From [Ruminococcus] torques ATCC 27756 (GTDB lineage Bacteria; Bacillota; Clostridia; Lachnospirales; Lachnospiraceae): DNA of 64,000 nucleotides. Below are positions 1 to 9,853 of this stretch, piece after piece; the stretch's first letter is position 1; each line of letters opens with the position of its first letter. The notes beneath the pieces were generated by a model, which was not told the origin of the DNA, did no database searches, and worked only from the letters and a program-made list of their open reading frames with translations. The stretch lies in the NCBI RefSeq assembly GCF_000153925.1, contig NZ_DS264367.1, positions 1 through 64,000 of the forward strand, given 5' to 3'. The position numbers and the translations under genes were made by a program.

Positions 1-80
1 TTTGCTTCTGCTGATTCATCCTCATAGAACAGATCTACAAAGACACTGTTTTTAATTTCTCTGTTTTCTTTTCCTGCCAT
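1..80 (-). CDS. Rpn-family nuclease/putative transposase, N-terminal fragment at window edge
   Basis: The first 26 codons of a minus-strand gene are present; the rest lies outside the window. The start at 80 is preceded by a clear AAAGGAG at a good distance. The visible N-terminus, with the core NSVFVDLFYEDE, resembles Rpn-type recombination-promoting nucleases (PD-(D/E)XK family), which are common multicopy genes in Lachnospiraceae. The assignment rests on this short stretch only. Confidence 0.45.
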   Translation of the reverse strand, partial: MAGKENREIKNSVFVDLFYEDESAEA

Positions 81-491
81 AGGCTCTCCTTTCATGTGCA
101 TGAACGAACCCTGTAGTACAGGCGGGAAAATGCTTTTAAGCTTGCTGCTTTTAGGTTTACTTTCGCCAAAAGTTTTTCCTCTGAAAAAGAAAACTTTTCC
201 CTTTTTAAGACCTTCTCTTAAAAATCAGTATACGAAAAAAAGAACTGTTCTACAAGACTATCCACGCAAAAACTGTTGTTGTATTGTATCGGGTAATTTT
301 GAGGGAATTCCTCAGACCGGCGAAACTGCCGGTATCTTTCACAGAAAGAATTTCTGTGAGTAGACTTACTATAGCATATCTATCCTCTAAAAACAATAAT
401 ATTTTTCATCCACTCCATTTAGAAAAAACACTGAAACAAAAAGTGGATTTTAGCCTTCACTCATTAAAAAACATAGGAGCACGGGAACTGC
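81..491. other. non-coding AT-rich stretch with three small palindromes
   Basis: No convincing gene is seen. Three short inverted repeats lie in a row: GAGG/CCTC at 301-313, ACCGGC/GCCGGT at 316-333 and CACAGAAA/TTTCTGTG at 340-358. They could be leader structure for the minus-strand Rpn-like gene or simple hairpins; no known riboswitch class is recognised. Confidence 0.4.
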
Positions 492-1568
492 AAAAAGGGG
501 CTGTCGCTTTAACGATTAGTAAATCGTGAAGCGGCAGCTTCCTTTTTCTCGATTTTCTCTATATAATTGCGCTGTGTCTATTGAAACGATAGTTTTTTTC
601 GTAAAAAAGCCGTACTTTAACACAATCCAAAACTGGGTATCTGTAGGCTGCGGTCCGACTGTCAGCCATACAATGTATTCAGAGTCAACTCCATGCTGTA
701 AATTAAATACTGGTTTCAACTGTCCATTTCCCATTGCATCTTCTTTCATCCGCATAAAGGTTGCATCTGGATCTGTTTTAGAATAACTGTTCCTTTTTCC
801 ACAAATATGCAGTTTTTTTGTATATCCTTTTAAACGGTCCAGATAGTCTTCTAATGTTTCGATATTCTTTTGCAGCCGAGTTTTTCGTTTCCCGATACCA
901 TGTACAAATACAATGTTTTCTTCCTGTTTTAATGCATACAGCTTTTTTCGCAGCCGTTTTACATGTTTCATTTTAACAGTATCACCGTAAACAATCTGAA
1001 TACCGTAAAGCTGTTCGCATTCTGCAATAAGATCTGCGATTTTAATCAATAACTTCTCCTGATTTTTTGTTACTGCTTTTTTCCACACAAATGTGTATTT
1101 ATTCGCACAGGTTTCGATTTTTGTGCCGTCTATAAAAATCGATTCTCCGGAAATTTCTCCAAGCTCATAAAGAAGATTAGACATTTCAGCGAGAATCCGT
1201 TTCGCACACGGTGCAAAATGAATACTGCGAAAACGAGCAAAAGTGGCATAATCAGGAACTGGTTTACCTTCTAAAAGATACATAAAGTTAATATCCCGTT
1301 TACAGTTTAATTCCATAGCCTCCACAAACTGACTCAGCAACCGCACAGAATCGTCTACCGGAATAATTGTTTCTAAGTTTAGGTTTCTAAGTTTAAAGGG
1401 AGTTTTAGTTGATATCCCTCCTCATTTAAAGTATAATTCTTGTGTAATAATATAGGGGTTTGCATACTTATATTTTACACCAACAGCCAGACTTTTCAAA
1501 GCCTGGCTGTAATTTTTTGTATAGAAAAGAGGCCGCGCACTAATTACTTAGTGCGACAGCCCCTTTTT
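492..1568 (-). mobile_element. IS1182-family insertion sequence, internally deleted derivative
   Basis: The element is bounded by 16-bp perfect inverted repeats (AAAAAGGGGCTGTCGC at 492-507, its complement at 1553-1568). Next to each end is a subterminal hairpin (about 505-533 on the left, 1536-1555 on the right). It carries a damaged IS1182-type transposase. At about 1.08 kb it is well below the usual 1.6-1.7 kb, so it is probably a non-autonomous copy. No target duplication could be identified by eye. Confidence 0.7.
516..1430 (-). pseudogene. IS1182-family transposase, internally and C-terminally deleted
   Basis: The open frame from a GTG at 1346 gives 276 residues, but transposase-like sequence continues in frame upstream to about 1410 (LNLETIIPVDDSV), which is the typical IS1182 N-terminus without a good start codon. 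Two deletions are visible. First, the motif around VEAMEL is joined directly to NCKRDINFMYLLEG, skipping about 40-45 residues that usually lie between. Second, after the PTDT motif of the catalytic region the sequence no longer resembles the family and stops, so the C-terminal third is missing. Catalytic-core similarity (FIDGTKIE, GQLKPVFNLQ) remains. It is unlikely to be active, but its ends could be mobilised by a full-length relative. Confidence 0.75.
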
Positions 1569-1571
1569 TTC

Positions 1572-1595
1572 GACATTTCAACTTTTTGAAGTGTC
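1572..1595. terminator. hairpin downstream of GH101 gene
   Basis: Imperfect stem GACATTTCAA/TTGAAGTGTC with a 4-nt loop, followed on the plus strand by a T-rich run. It lies just past the stop of the minus-strand GH101 gene. The T-run suits plus-strand termination better than minus-strand termination. Confidence 0.35.
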
Positions 1596-1599
1596 TATT

Positions 1600-4500
1600 T
1601 TATTTTCTTTTTTTTACTCTGATTACAGAAACGCCCGCAAACATTGCCACTGCTATGAACATCATCATAAATGGTACTGCAAATGGTGTTGCGTCTCCTG
1701 TCTGAACAGTTCCCGGTTTCACTTCCGGCGTTGTCGGTGTTTCCGGTGTCTTTCCTTCTTTCGTCGTCGCTTTCACAGATGCTGCCGCTGATTTATTTCC
1801 TGCTGCATCATATGCTACAACTTCGATCGTGTACTCTGTCTTCGGAGTAAGTTTTGCGATCTCTGCTGTAAGAACATCGTCTTTTACTGTTCCGATTGAC
1901 TTGCCGTTTACAAAGATTTCGTATCCTGTCACTCCTACGTTGTCTTTAGATGCTTTCCATTCAATCTTCACTGTTGTATCAGTTTTATCTGTTACTTTCA
2001 GATCAGATGGTTTTGTCGGAGCTTCTTTATCTTCTTCCGGCTTCGGATCTGGTTTCTGCTCTTCTTTCGTCGTCGCTTTCACAGATGCTTTCTCTGATTT
2101 ATTTCCTGCTGCATCAAATGCTTCTACTTCGATCGTATACTCTGTACCCGCTTTCAGATCTTTCAGCTCTGCTGTAAGAACATCACCTTTTACTGTTTCA
2201 GCAAGTTTTCCGTCTGCATATACGTTATATCCTGTTACTTCTACGTTATCTGTAGATGCTTTCCACTCAACTTTCACAGTTGTCGTGGTTGTCTCTGTTT
2301 CTTTCAGATCAGACGGTTTTGTCGGAGCTTCTTTATCTTCTTCCGGCTTCGGCGAAGTTGCAAGAAGCGCTTTTCTTGCATCCTCTAAGTCTTTCTCTGC
2401 TTTATCTACTGCTGCCTGATCTGTCGGATTTTCAAGAACTTTCTGCGCAGCCGCGTATGCAGCTTCAAATGCAGCTTTTTCTTTTCCATCTTCAAATGCG
2501 TCTAATACAACTTTGTCTGCATTGTTTAATTCTGCTTCCAATTTTGTTGTATCAACTTCGCCTGATTTCACCGGAGTGATCTTCAGGTTATCAAGAATGA
2601 GGTCTTGCTGTCCGTAAGCTCCTCCCGGCTGTTTTGCACCGTTTGCATAAATACCGAACCATGTCTGTCCGCTCTCGCTTCCGGTAACCGTAAACTCATG
2701 ATGACTTGCTTTACCTGTTCCTGCCGTTGCCGCAAGGTAATCATTATCTGTTGCGTTGTTAAAACTCTCTCCATCTCCAAGCACAACCGCATATGCAGAT
2801 GATCCTGCCTCATAATCGAATTCTACTTTATATGTCTTTCCTGCTTCAAATCGGAAGTTCTGCGGAATCGTATGATACAAAAGACCTGTTCTTCCCGAAC
2901 CGCTTCCACTGTCGCAGTGCTGTTTCAGCGACCATTCGCCCTCAATTACATCATTGATCACATAACCGCCCCAGCCGACAGATGTATATTTTCCGTTATC
3001 CTGAGACAGATGAAGCTGTCCGTCGCCGCCTCTTTGTGCCGGTCCTAAAACAAACGGATAATATCCTGATGTTACGGATTCAAAATCCTGCTCGAAAGAA
3101 CCGTCTTCTTTATAGTTTTCAATCTTCTTGTCGATAATTCTGATATCGTCAAAGTATGTTGCTCCATCACCTGCCGCACGGCTGATCGTCAATGTTGCAG
3201 TTTCTTTTTCCGCTGTAAACGGAACGTAAACTCTCTGCATATAGGAAGCTTCATTGCCGCCTGCATGTTTCTGATCACTTGCCACATAGTTCTGAGCGAT
3301 TGATTTCGTCGTATATGCAGACTCTTTGATCGTTCCTGCATTTACTTCTACCGTCGCTTTACTGTCGCTTCTGTTATCAACATAAACTTCTGCAACATAA
3401 TCTTTGCCTGCTTTGAGCCCTGTCAGTTTTGTGCTGACTGCAACGTCTTCTGCCGGGCTTTCGATTGTCAGACGCTGATCGCCTGTCCATGCTTTTGTAA
3501 CTTTTACGGCATCGTTGTCTGCTCCGCTCCAAACGTCTGCATCCACTTTGTCGCCGTCTGCATAAGAGTTGAATCCCGGATCTTTCACTGATGTCGTCTC
3601 ACCGAAGTTAACTGTATCGGCTGTCGGCATTTCTTTTCCGTCAGTCACGATTACGTAAGCTGTTTTTGCTTTTGCTTCAAGCGTGATCTGTCCGTTTGAA
3701 ACCGGAACCGCGATCGCTTCTCCACGTCCCTGATCTGACAGCTCATACATTGTAAGATTTCCTGTAAATCCGTCCGGCACATTCCATGTAGATGTTCCGC
3801 CTTCCAGATTGTAGTGATACAGTTTCGTCTCTTTCGTGTCGCTATCTGTCCACGGAAGCAGATAATAGAAATGATCGTTTGTCGCACTTAAAACTGTTTT
3901 ATCATTCAATGTGATCTCGCGTTCGATGATCTCATCAGATCTTTGTGCTTCATTTCTTGTTACAACTACTTTATCATCACCATTTTTCAGTGTGATCTGT
4001 TTTTCCTGGTTTCCGACCGGTGACTCGCCTTCTGCGTAGTTCTCCCAATCGATTACCTGATAGTGCTGAAGGAATTTTGTCGGAAGGTTTTCGGCAAATG
4101 TCAGGTACAGATAATTATTGAAATCCTGATCTCCGCCCCATCCTTCAAATCCTTCCAGTTTATATCCGCCGAGAAGCGGGTTGTCAGCCGCTCCGCCATG
4201 TCCTACCCAGTTAAGAACCTGTACGTCTCTCATGTCGTTTCTGAGGAAACGGATGATGTCACTGTTCAAACCTTTTGTAGCTGATCCGCCGTATGGTCCT
4301 TCTGTTGCCCAGTGTGACCACGTGGAATCATACTCGCCTTCGTACGGGAACTCTGTGGAGAATCTCCATCCGAGAGAGTTAATCTCTTCTGCGATTCTTC
4401 TTGTCTCCCACGCATTCTGATACCATACGTCAAGATAGATGAAGTCCATATTGTCGGCGCCTGCTTTTTTCACTGCTGCCGCAATCTCATCCGCCGATGC

Positions 4501-7338
4501 AAGTGTTCCCTGTGAATCTTTTACATATTCGCCTTTATCCCAGTCGAGACTTAAAAGGTTCGTATTGTTAATTCTGTCAAATAACTGTGCAAATCTCTTA
4601 TATCTTGCCTGTGTTCCTAAATCCCAGATCTTATTGATCACGCGGGACTGGTCAAGCCATCCCCATCCGCCCTGCTGCGGTCCCATGATCATATCATCGT
4701 TGAAAGATCTCGCTTCCGGATAAGCTTCCTGTGCATTGACATGGATACCGATTTCTGTATCATACTCATGCGCAACGTCAAGAAGATCTCTGAAATCATC
4801 CACGCCGCCTTCTCTTTCGGAGATATCCGCATACTCGGAGTTCGCAGAGTCGTGACCTTCATTTCCGTAACCTTTCAGCATAACAGCCTGCGGAAGTCCG
4901 TCTGTTGCCAAAGCAACTTTCTTGATATTGTCCGCTGTCACCGAATACGGGTTTGTTACAGCGCTTCCGAAGTTCATAACGATTCTGTAGTTTACAAGGT
5001 CTTTCACATCCTCTGATCCATACGGAACATTGATGATGTCACGATAAGCAACTGCGGCATCCTGCCAGTCGATCGTCTTGTCTTCGTTCATATCCTCTGC
5101 GATACAAACTTTTGCATATGGAAGTTCACTAAGCGGGTAGTCATATGTAGCTGCCTGTGCCTGTCCGCCTTTATCTCCCGCCTCGTAATACCACTGAGCG
5201 CTTGTAAGGCTCATTGTGTCAGCTCCGCTGTTCATGATGACTCTCAGATCGTCTTCTGCCTCTGAGTTGCTGAACAGACCTGCGCTTAAATTCTTGTTTG
5301 TCAGGAATCCGTATACATATCCTACAGATTTCTGCGCTACGAATCCATCGTCAAATGTAATAAACTTATCTCCGCTCTTCTTTGTATCCGTGCTCTTAAC
5401 AGCGCCTGCAAATGAAGCGTTTTCTTCTACCTGATCTACAGACAGAAGATTCAACTGCGGAATGTCGATAGAAGCAATCTTATCCGTTCCTTCTTTGCGG
5501 TCGATCTTTGTGATCTCCCATGTAAGATCATTGTCTTTTACACTGATCTCGACCGTCATGTTCATATTGATATTAATTTTTGTTTCTTCATCTTCACCTT
5601 CATATTTGAGGGTCATTTCATAAGAAGCTTTCGCCCCTTCAATCTTAGCCTTCACTTCAGGAGTGATCTCCTTGCCGTTGATCACAACTGTATTCACCTT
5701 TGCAAGATCTGATTCGTTTCCACGGAAGTAAACGTCATCTTTTCCTTTTACTTCATATCTTGCAACAACCGGGAAGTTCGGTCCTACATACACTTTCATG
5801 TAATCAGACTCGATGGATTTATAATTCTTAAGGTCGATCGGCGTTTTCTCGGAAAGTGTAAAGTTAAATACATTTTCTCCTTCCGCCGCATCCTGAACTT
5901 CAACCTCTTGTGTTATTGCTTCGTATCCCGGACAACTTGCCGCAGCTGTATAAGTTCCCACTTCAACATCTTCGATCTGATAAGCTCCGTTATCATCTGT
6001 TTTTGCTGATTTTGAACCAAAACGAACCGTTGCGCCTTTTAATGCCGCTCCTCCGTCTTTTGCCGTTACAGTTCCGGAAACAGTTGCGAGATTGATATAT
6101 TCTGAAGACTGTGACTGTCCGTCTCTGTCTTTTGCAAATTCCCATGTATCTTCCATACATGCAGTCTCATTTACTTTCGCATCTGCAAATTTCAAAGACT
6201 GGTTTGCCGTTTTCACCATCACGCCCGGATGACCTTTTCCTGCGTTTGTTTCCAGCCAGTTTCCTGCGTTCTGATTGTTCGTTGTTCCGCTGATTCCGTT
6301 GACTGTAACTGTCAGAGCTTCCCTGCTCATCGTAACAGAGAACGTCATCTCTTTTCCGTTTTCCGGAGTCTCGAAATCTCCGTTCAAACTTCCGTATGAG
6401 CCTGAGCCGTTCTGCCAGTACCACTTGGAATATGAATCATATCCGATATACAGGAAATCATTATCATTTACATATGAATAGAAGAAACCGAAGTTTCCGC
6501 TGTTGATCGGTGTAAATGACAGACTAAATACGTCTGCCGGCTTGATCGTGCGATCTTTGTCAAGCAGAAGCGCCGGTCCTGTTGCTCCCGCATAGCTATG
6601 TCCTCCGCCGTTCTGAGAGCCTGTCCGGATCGTGATCCATTTACGTCCTGCCGGAACTGTTTCTTCGTACTGTGCCGCCGGATCCCATTCCTGACCTGCA
6701 AGATTATCTTTATACAATTTCCATGTATTGAGATCCTCTTTTGTCTCTCCTACAACAACATCATTAAAATAAACGTCTGTGTATGCATCTCCGAATGTCG
6801 CGCCTCCGACTCCGACTTTACCCTGAACGTCTTTAAGAGCGACAAAGTTCGCCTCCGTTACAGTTGCCTTTGTTCCATTGACGTCAATTTCAAGGCCATT
6901 ATCTTTATAGCTTAACTTAATTTCTGCCAACTGACCTTTTTCAAGTCTCGGAAGAGCAAGCGTATCATTCTGCCAAGCCTCGTTTCCGTCCTTTTTGTAC
7001 TGCCACTTCCAGCTTCCGACATCATACATCAGAAAAGCCCAGTTATTGTCATCTTTATATTTTGTGACAATACGAAGCCTTGTTTTGTCTACGTCGCTGT
7101 TAATGCGAAGTTTCAAACTATATGCCTGATTTGTATAATCAGCTTTTTCTGACAAAACAAATGCTTCAGGTGTAGCGCTTCCGAAATGTCCGTTTGCATT
7201 ACCGCTTCCGGATTTCAGATGTCCCATCGTGACCGGCTCTGCCTTGACAGATAATGCCGGAGCAGCGCCGAGCACTGTCGTCACTACCATCACGAGCATA
7301 AGTAAAGCTGCAGTTACTTTGTTCCACTTCTTTTTCAT
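1600..7338 (-). CDS. GH101 endo-alpha-N-acetylgalactosaminidase, cell-wall anchored
   Basis: This extracellular enzyme releases the core-1 disaccharide (Gal-GalNAc) from Ser/Thr of mucin-type glycoproteins. The 1,912-residue order is: signal peptide (1-33); two lectin/LamG-like modules (about 40-400); a carboxypeptidase-regulatory-like beta sandwich (about 416-496); GH101 catalytic region (about 506-1230); carbohydrate-binding-type modules to about 1590; a helical stretch (1600-1663); two fibronectin III domains (about 1672-1762 and 1773-1865); and a TGD-type sorting signal, hydrophobic helix and KKRK tail. The region aligns by eye with the pneumococcal GH101: Asp970 in LDVWY matches the nucleophile and Glu996 in STEFP the acid/base; six fewer residues separate them. 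AGAGG precedes the start. It appears monocistronic. The pattern fits a mucin-foraging gut bacterium. Confidence 0.93.
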   Translation of the reverse strand: MKKKWNKVTAALLMLVMVVTTVLGAAPALSVKAEPVTMGHLKSGSGNANGHFGSATPEAFVLSEKADYTNQAYSLKLRINSDVDKTRLRIVTKYKDDNNWAFLMYDVGSWKWQYKKDGNEAWQNDTLALPRLEKGQLAEIKLSYKDNGLEIDVNGTKATVTEANFVALKDVQGKVGVGGATFGDAYTDVYFNDVVVGETKEDLNTWKLYKDNLAGQEWDPAAQYEETVPAGRKWITIRTGSQNGGGHSYAGATGPALLLDKDRTIKPADVFSLSFTPINSGNFGFFYSYVNDNDFLYIGYDSYSKWYWQNGSGSYGSLNGDFETPENGKEMTFSVTMSREALTVTVNGISGTTNNQNAGNWLETNAGKGHPGVMVKTANQSLKFADAKVNETACMEDTWEFAKDRDGQSQSSEYINLATVSGTVTAKDGGAALKGATVRFGSKSAKTDDNGAYQIEDVEVGTYTAAASCPGYEAITQEVEVQDAAEGENVFNFTLSEKTPIDLKNYKSIESDYMKVYVGPNFPVVARYEVKGKDDVYFRGNESDLAKVNTVVINGKEITPEVKAKIEGAKASYEMTLKYEGEDEETKININMNMTVEISVKDNDLTWEITKIDRKEGTDKIASIDIPQLNLLSVDQVEENASFAGAVKSTDTKKSGDKFITFDDGFVAQKSVGYVYGFLTNKNLSAGLFSNSEAEDDLRVIMNSGADTMSLTSAQWYYEAGDKGGQAQAATYDYPLSELPYAKVCIAEDMNEDKTIDWQDAAVAYRDIINVPYGSEDVKDLVNYRIVMNFGSAVTNPYSVTADNIKKVALATDGLPQAVMLKGYGNEGHDSANSEYADISEREGGVDDFRDLLDVAHEYDTEIGIHVNAQEAYPEARSFNDDMIMGPQQGGWGWLDQSRVINKIWDLGTQARYKRFAQLFDRINNTNLLSLDWDKGEYVKDSQGTLASADEIAAAVKKAGADNMDFIYLDVWYQNAWETRRIAEEINSLGWRFSTEFPYEGEYDSTWSHWATEGPYGGSATKGLNSDIIRFLRNDMRDVQVLNWVGHGGAADNPLLGGYKLEGFEGWGGDQDFNNYLYLTFAENLPTKFLQHYQVIDWENYAEGESPVGNQEKQITLKNGDDKVVVTRNEAQRSDEIIEREITLNDKTVLSATNDHFYYLLPWTDSDTKETKLYHYNLEGGTSTWNVPDGFTGNLTMYELSDQGRGEAIAVPVSNGQITLEAKAKTAYVIVTDGKEMPTADTVNFGETTSVKDPGFNSYADGDKVDADVWSGADNDAVKVTKAWTGDQRLTIESPAEDVAVSTKLTGLKAGKDYVAEVYVDNRSDSKATVEVNAGTIKESAYTTKSIAQNYVASDQKHAGGNEASYMQRVYVPFTAEKETATLTISRAAGDGATYFDDIRIIDKKIENYKEDGSFEQDFESVTSGYYPFVLGPAQRGGDGQLHLSQDNGKYTSVGWGGYVINDVIEGEWSLKQHCDSGSGSGRTGLLYHTIPQNFRFEAGKTYKVEFDYEAGSSAYAVVLGDGESFNNATDNDYLAATAGTGKASHHEFTVTGSESGQTWFGIYANGAKQPGGAYGQQDLILDNLKITPVKSGEVDTTKLEAELNNADKVVLDAFEDGKEKAAFEAAYAAAQKVLENPTDQAAVDKAEKDLEDARKALLATSPKPEEDKEAPTKPSDLKETETTTTTVKVEWKASTDNVEVTGYNVYADGKLAETVKGDVLTAELKDLKAGTEYTIEVEAFDAAGNKSEKASVKATTKEEQKPDPKPEEDKEAPTKPSDLKVTDKTDTTVKIEWKASKDNVGVTGYEIFVNGKSIGTVKDDVLTAEIAKLTPKTEYTIEVVAYDAAGNKSAAASVKATTKEGKTPETPTTPEVKPGTVQTGDATPFAVPFMMMFIAVAMFAGVSVIRVKKRK

Positions 7339-7653
7339 TATCCTCTTTTCCTTTCTTTAAATTTTAATATTAGCTCCTTCAGGACATAGAAAGAGCATCC
7401 TATCTTATATATCATAACTCTTTCACTTTTTTCAGTATTTACACTTTTTATCTTTAATGTTGATCTTTTGTTTGTTTTATTTATTTGTACTCATTTTTCA
7501 CCTCGATTTTTGTATGTATTGCACAATATATTACCTCTCAATTTGTAACTATATCACATATTTCTTCTGTTCTTTATACAACAAGAGGGAGCTTCCCTCT
7601 AATATCTCAGTGAAAAACTCCCTCTTGTAATGTCCTTATTGATCTTAATGTAT
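7339..7653. other. AT-rich intergenic region upstream of GH101
   Basis: No gene is visible. It should hold the promoter of the minus-strand GH101 gene, but no convincing -35/-10 pair was found. A long hairpin at 7582-7627 lies at the end near the NifX-like gene. Confidence 0.4.
7582..7627 (-). terminator. hairpin after NifX-like gene
   Basis: A 10-bp perfect stem (CAAGAGGGAG/CTCCCTCTTG) encloses a 26-nt region that can fold into an alternative shorter stem with the same arm. It sits 27 nt past the stop of the minus-strand NifX-like gene. The U-run after the stem is weak. Confidence 0.45.
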
Positions 7654-8070
7654 CTAATGTCCGCAATGTCCGCCGCAGGAATCGTGACCTTCTCCGTGTC
7701 CTCCACAGTTTTCATGATCGCCATGATGATCTTCTCCGTGATGGTCGCACATTACGTCAGGATTATATGAAAGGTTTCCTTCAATCAGCGCCTGAACCGC
7801 ACTATCCGCAGAACCTGAAACTCCTCCATACAGTTTGATACCAGCCTCTGCAAGTGCGTTCTGCGCTCCTGCGCCGATTCCTCCGCAGATAAGAACCTCT
7901 ACGCCTCTTTCCCGTAAAAATCCTGCCAAAGCTCCATGACCGCTTCCGTTCGTGGGAACAACTTCCGATGATTTCACTTCGCCGCCTTCAACTTCATAAA
8001 GCTTAAAAGCTTCCGAATGTCCGAAATGCTGAAAAACCTCTCCGTTTTCATAAGTTACTGCTACTTTCAT
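7654..8070 (-). CDS. NifX/NifB-like (dinitrogenase FeMo-cofactor family) protein with His/Cys-rich tail
   Basis: The N-terminal 100 residues match the small NifX/NafY/C-terminal-NifB fold that binds iron-sulfur or FeMo-cofactor precursors; KVAVTYENGEVFQHFGHSEAFKLYEV is the typical start (family knowledge). Outside nitrogen fixers such proteins are thought to handle Fe-S clusters or metals. The last 40 residues are very rich in His, Cys, Gly, Asp and Glu (HHGEDHHGDHENCGGHGEG and a final CGGHCGH), a likely metal-binding tail. The start at 8070 is preferred because AAAGAGG at 8080-8086 would abut the earlier ATG at 8079. No nif genes are nearby. Confidence 0.8.
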   Translation of the reverse strand: MKVAVTYENGEVFQHFGHSEAFKLYEVEGGEVKSSEVVPTNGSGHGALAGFLRERGVEVLICGGIGAGAQNALAEAGIKLYGGVSGSADSAVQALIEGNLSYNPDVMCDHHGEDHHGDHENCGGHGEGHDSCGGHCGH

Positions 8071-8154
8071 TTTATTCATCCTCTTTCTTTATAATATAAC
8101 CTTTTTCATAAGCGTAATGATTCCGCCGTGACATAGCGAATACTGTAAATTTAT

Positions 8155-9699
8155 TTATCTGTACCGCCCTTCTCTGTCTCGCCTGCGATAACTTCCGCTT
8201 CTTCTGTCGTCTACCTGACGGTTTCTTATTTGGGTATTTTTTCTCCTGCCGGCACTGCTCTGTCGTCGGAAAGCATTTTCTCCCGTCTGCTCTGTATTTG
8301 ACCGCCGGCGCTCTAATGCCTTTTTGCGTTTTCTTGCAAGCTGTCTTGCTCTCCTTCGTTTCACTTGCCGATATTTCAGCAGACTGAAAAGAACTGCCAA
8401 CAAAATGATTACCAAAAGAACTACCGCTATTAACAGCTTTACATATATAGGCATCTCTGTTTTTTCTTCTTTATCCGTACTTTTCTTCCCGACGGATTTC
8501 ATTTCCGGCTCAATATTATACCCTGTTTCTTCCTTAATATAATCCGCCGTCAGTTTCACTTCTACAGTTCCGACATTTTGACCTTTGTATAAATAGGTCA
8601 GCTTTCCGGCGGCATTTTGCCTGTCAGTAATCGTAATCTCATGCTCCAGAGATGAAACGTCAATTCCTTTCGGCAGAACAACATATGCATCTTCCGTTTT
8701 AAACTTCCTGACGCCATCGGGCTTGTCGTGTTCATTCAAAAACACTTTGGAAAAATTCGCATATACATAATCAAACATCGCCCTTGTATCTACATACACA
8801 TCTCCCTGATCTTCCAAGACAACCGCAACAAGCTGCATATCTGCATTATCTGCCATAGTCACAAGAGTCGTTTTTGCCTGATCCGTATATCCGGTCTTGC
8901 CGCCCGTACAATAATCATAAGAATAATGTGCCCCTACCCAAAGCATCTTGTGATTCTGTTGGAACGTTCTGGATTCATTCACAAGGTTTGTAGGCGGAAT
9001 CGTATAATTTAAAGTCTGAGTTACTTCCCGAAACTTGTCAAACTGATAGACTGCCGATCCGATCAACGCCATGTCATGCGCCGTCGTATAATGGTTTTCA
9101 TCATGCAGACCATTTGCATTCGTCCAATGAGATCCCGTACATCCAAGTTCCTCGCAACGTTCATTCATTTTCTGGATAAACGTCTCAAAACCTCCGCCCA
9201 TCTTTTTGCCGACACTTTCTGCGATTGCATAAGACACCTCATTGGCAGATGCAAGCAGCATACCGTACAGCGCATCGTTCATACTGAGTATTTCTCCCGG
9301 TCTCATCCCGATACTCGCATCTCCGTATTCCAGAAACGAAACGCTGTCTTCGGAAAAATAAACTTCGTCATCCGGATCCGCATTTTCCAACGCCACAAGC
9401 GCTGTCAACAGTTTTGTAATGCTTGCCGGATAATGCTTATCGTTTATTTTTTTCCCGTATAAAATCGCCCCGCTGTTCATCTCCATAACAATCGCCGAAT
9501 TTGCATATACATGCGGTCCCTGCGGCCAGTTTTCCAAACCGTTTGTCTCAGGAACGGCATCATATGCCGCCTGTTTCTGCACCGCGATCGGGTCAACTAC
9601 ATCTTCTGCGTGTACGGCTCTTGACGGAATCAATGCTGTGCCGATCACACAGACTGCTGCCAGCACTGCCGAACATATACGGTTTCTATATTCCCTCAT
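8155..9699 (-). CDS. D-alanyl-D-alanine carboxypeptidase (peptidase S11, DacF-like)
   Basis: This penicillin-binding protein trims the terminal D-Ala of peptidoglycan stem peptides at the outer face of the membrane. The three active-site motifs are present: SITK with Ser93/Lys96, SAN at 151-153 and KTG at 268-270. An N-terminal signal sequence is followed by the catalytic domain, the C-terminal PBP5-type beta domain, one membrane helix (about residues 415-440) and an unusually long Arg/Lys-rich tail of about 70 residues that would be cytoplasmic. The start at 9699 is chosen because GGAGG (9706-9710) lies six bases upstream; the longer frame would put this site inside the gene. Confidence 0.9.
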   Translation of the reverse strand: MREYRNRICSAVLAAVCVIGTALIPSRAVHAEDVVDPIAVQKQAAYDAVPETNGLENWPQGPHVYANSAIVMEMNSGAILYGKKINDKHYPASITKLLTALVALENADPDDEVYFSEDSVSFLEYGDASIGMRPGEILSMNDALYGMLLASANEVSYAIAESVGKKMGGGFETFIQKMNERCEELGCTGSHWTNANGLHDENHYTTAHDMALIGSAVYQFDKFREVTQTLNYTIPPTNLVNESRTFQQNHKMLWVGAHYSYDYCTGGKTGYTDQAKTTLVTMADNADMQLVAVVLEDQGDVYVDTRAMFDYVYANFSKVFLNEHDKPDGVRKFKTEDAYVVLPKGIDVSSLEHEITITDRQNAAGKLTYLYKGQNVGTVEVKLTADYIKEETGYNIEPEMKSVGKKSTDKEEKTEMPIYVKLLIAVVLLVIILLAVLFSLLKYRQVKRRRARQLARKRKKALERRRSNTEQTGENAFRRQSSAGRRKNTQIRNRQVDDRRSGSYRRRDREGRYR

Positions 9700-9853
9700 T
9701 ATAACCCTCCACATCGATATAACCCTTCAGATTATTTTTCTCTAATAATTTATTATAACGATATTCTTTTTGTTTTACAAGTTTTAGATTTTCCGAAGTA
9801 TTTTCATCCGCTTCCAGAAGGGATGTCAATTTTCATGGATGGGTTTCAGCATT

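Noticed and set aside
1829-2419. Plus-strand open frame of 196 codons
   Set aside because: It is antisense to the repetitive Fn3 domains of the GH101 gene; composition is Ser/Phe-rich and there is no ribosome binding site.
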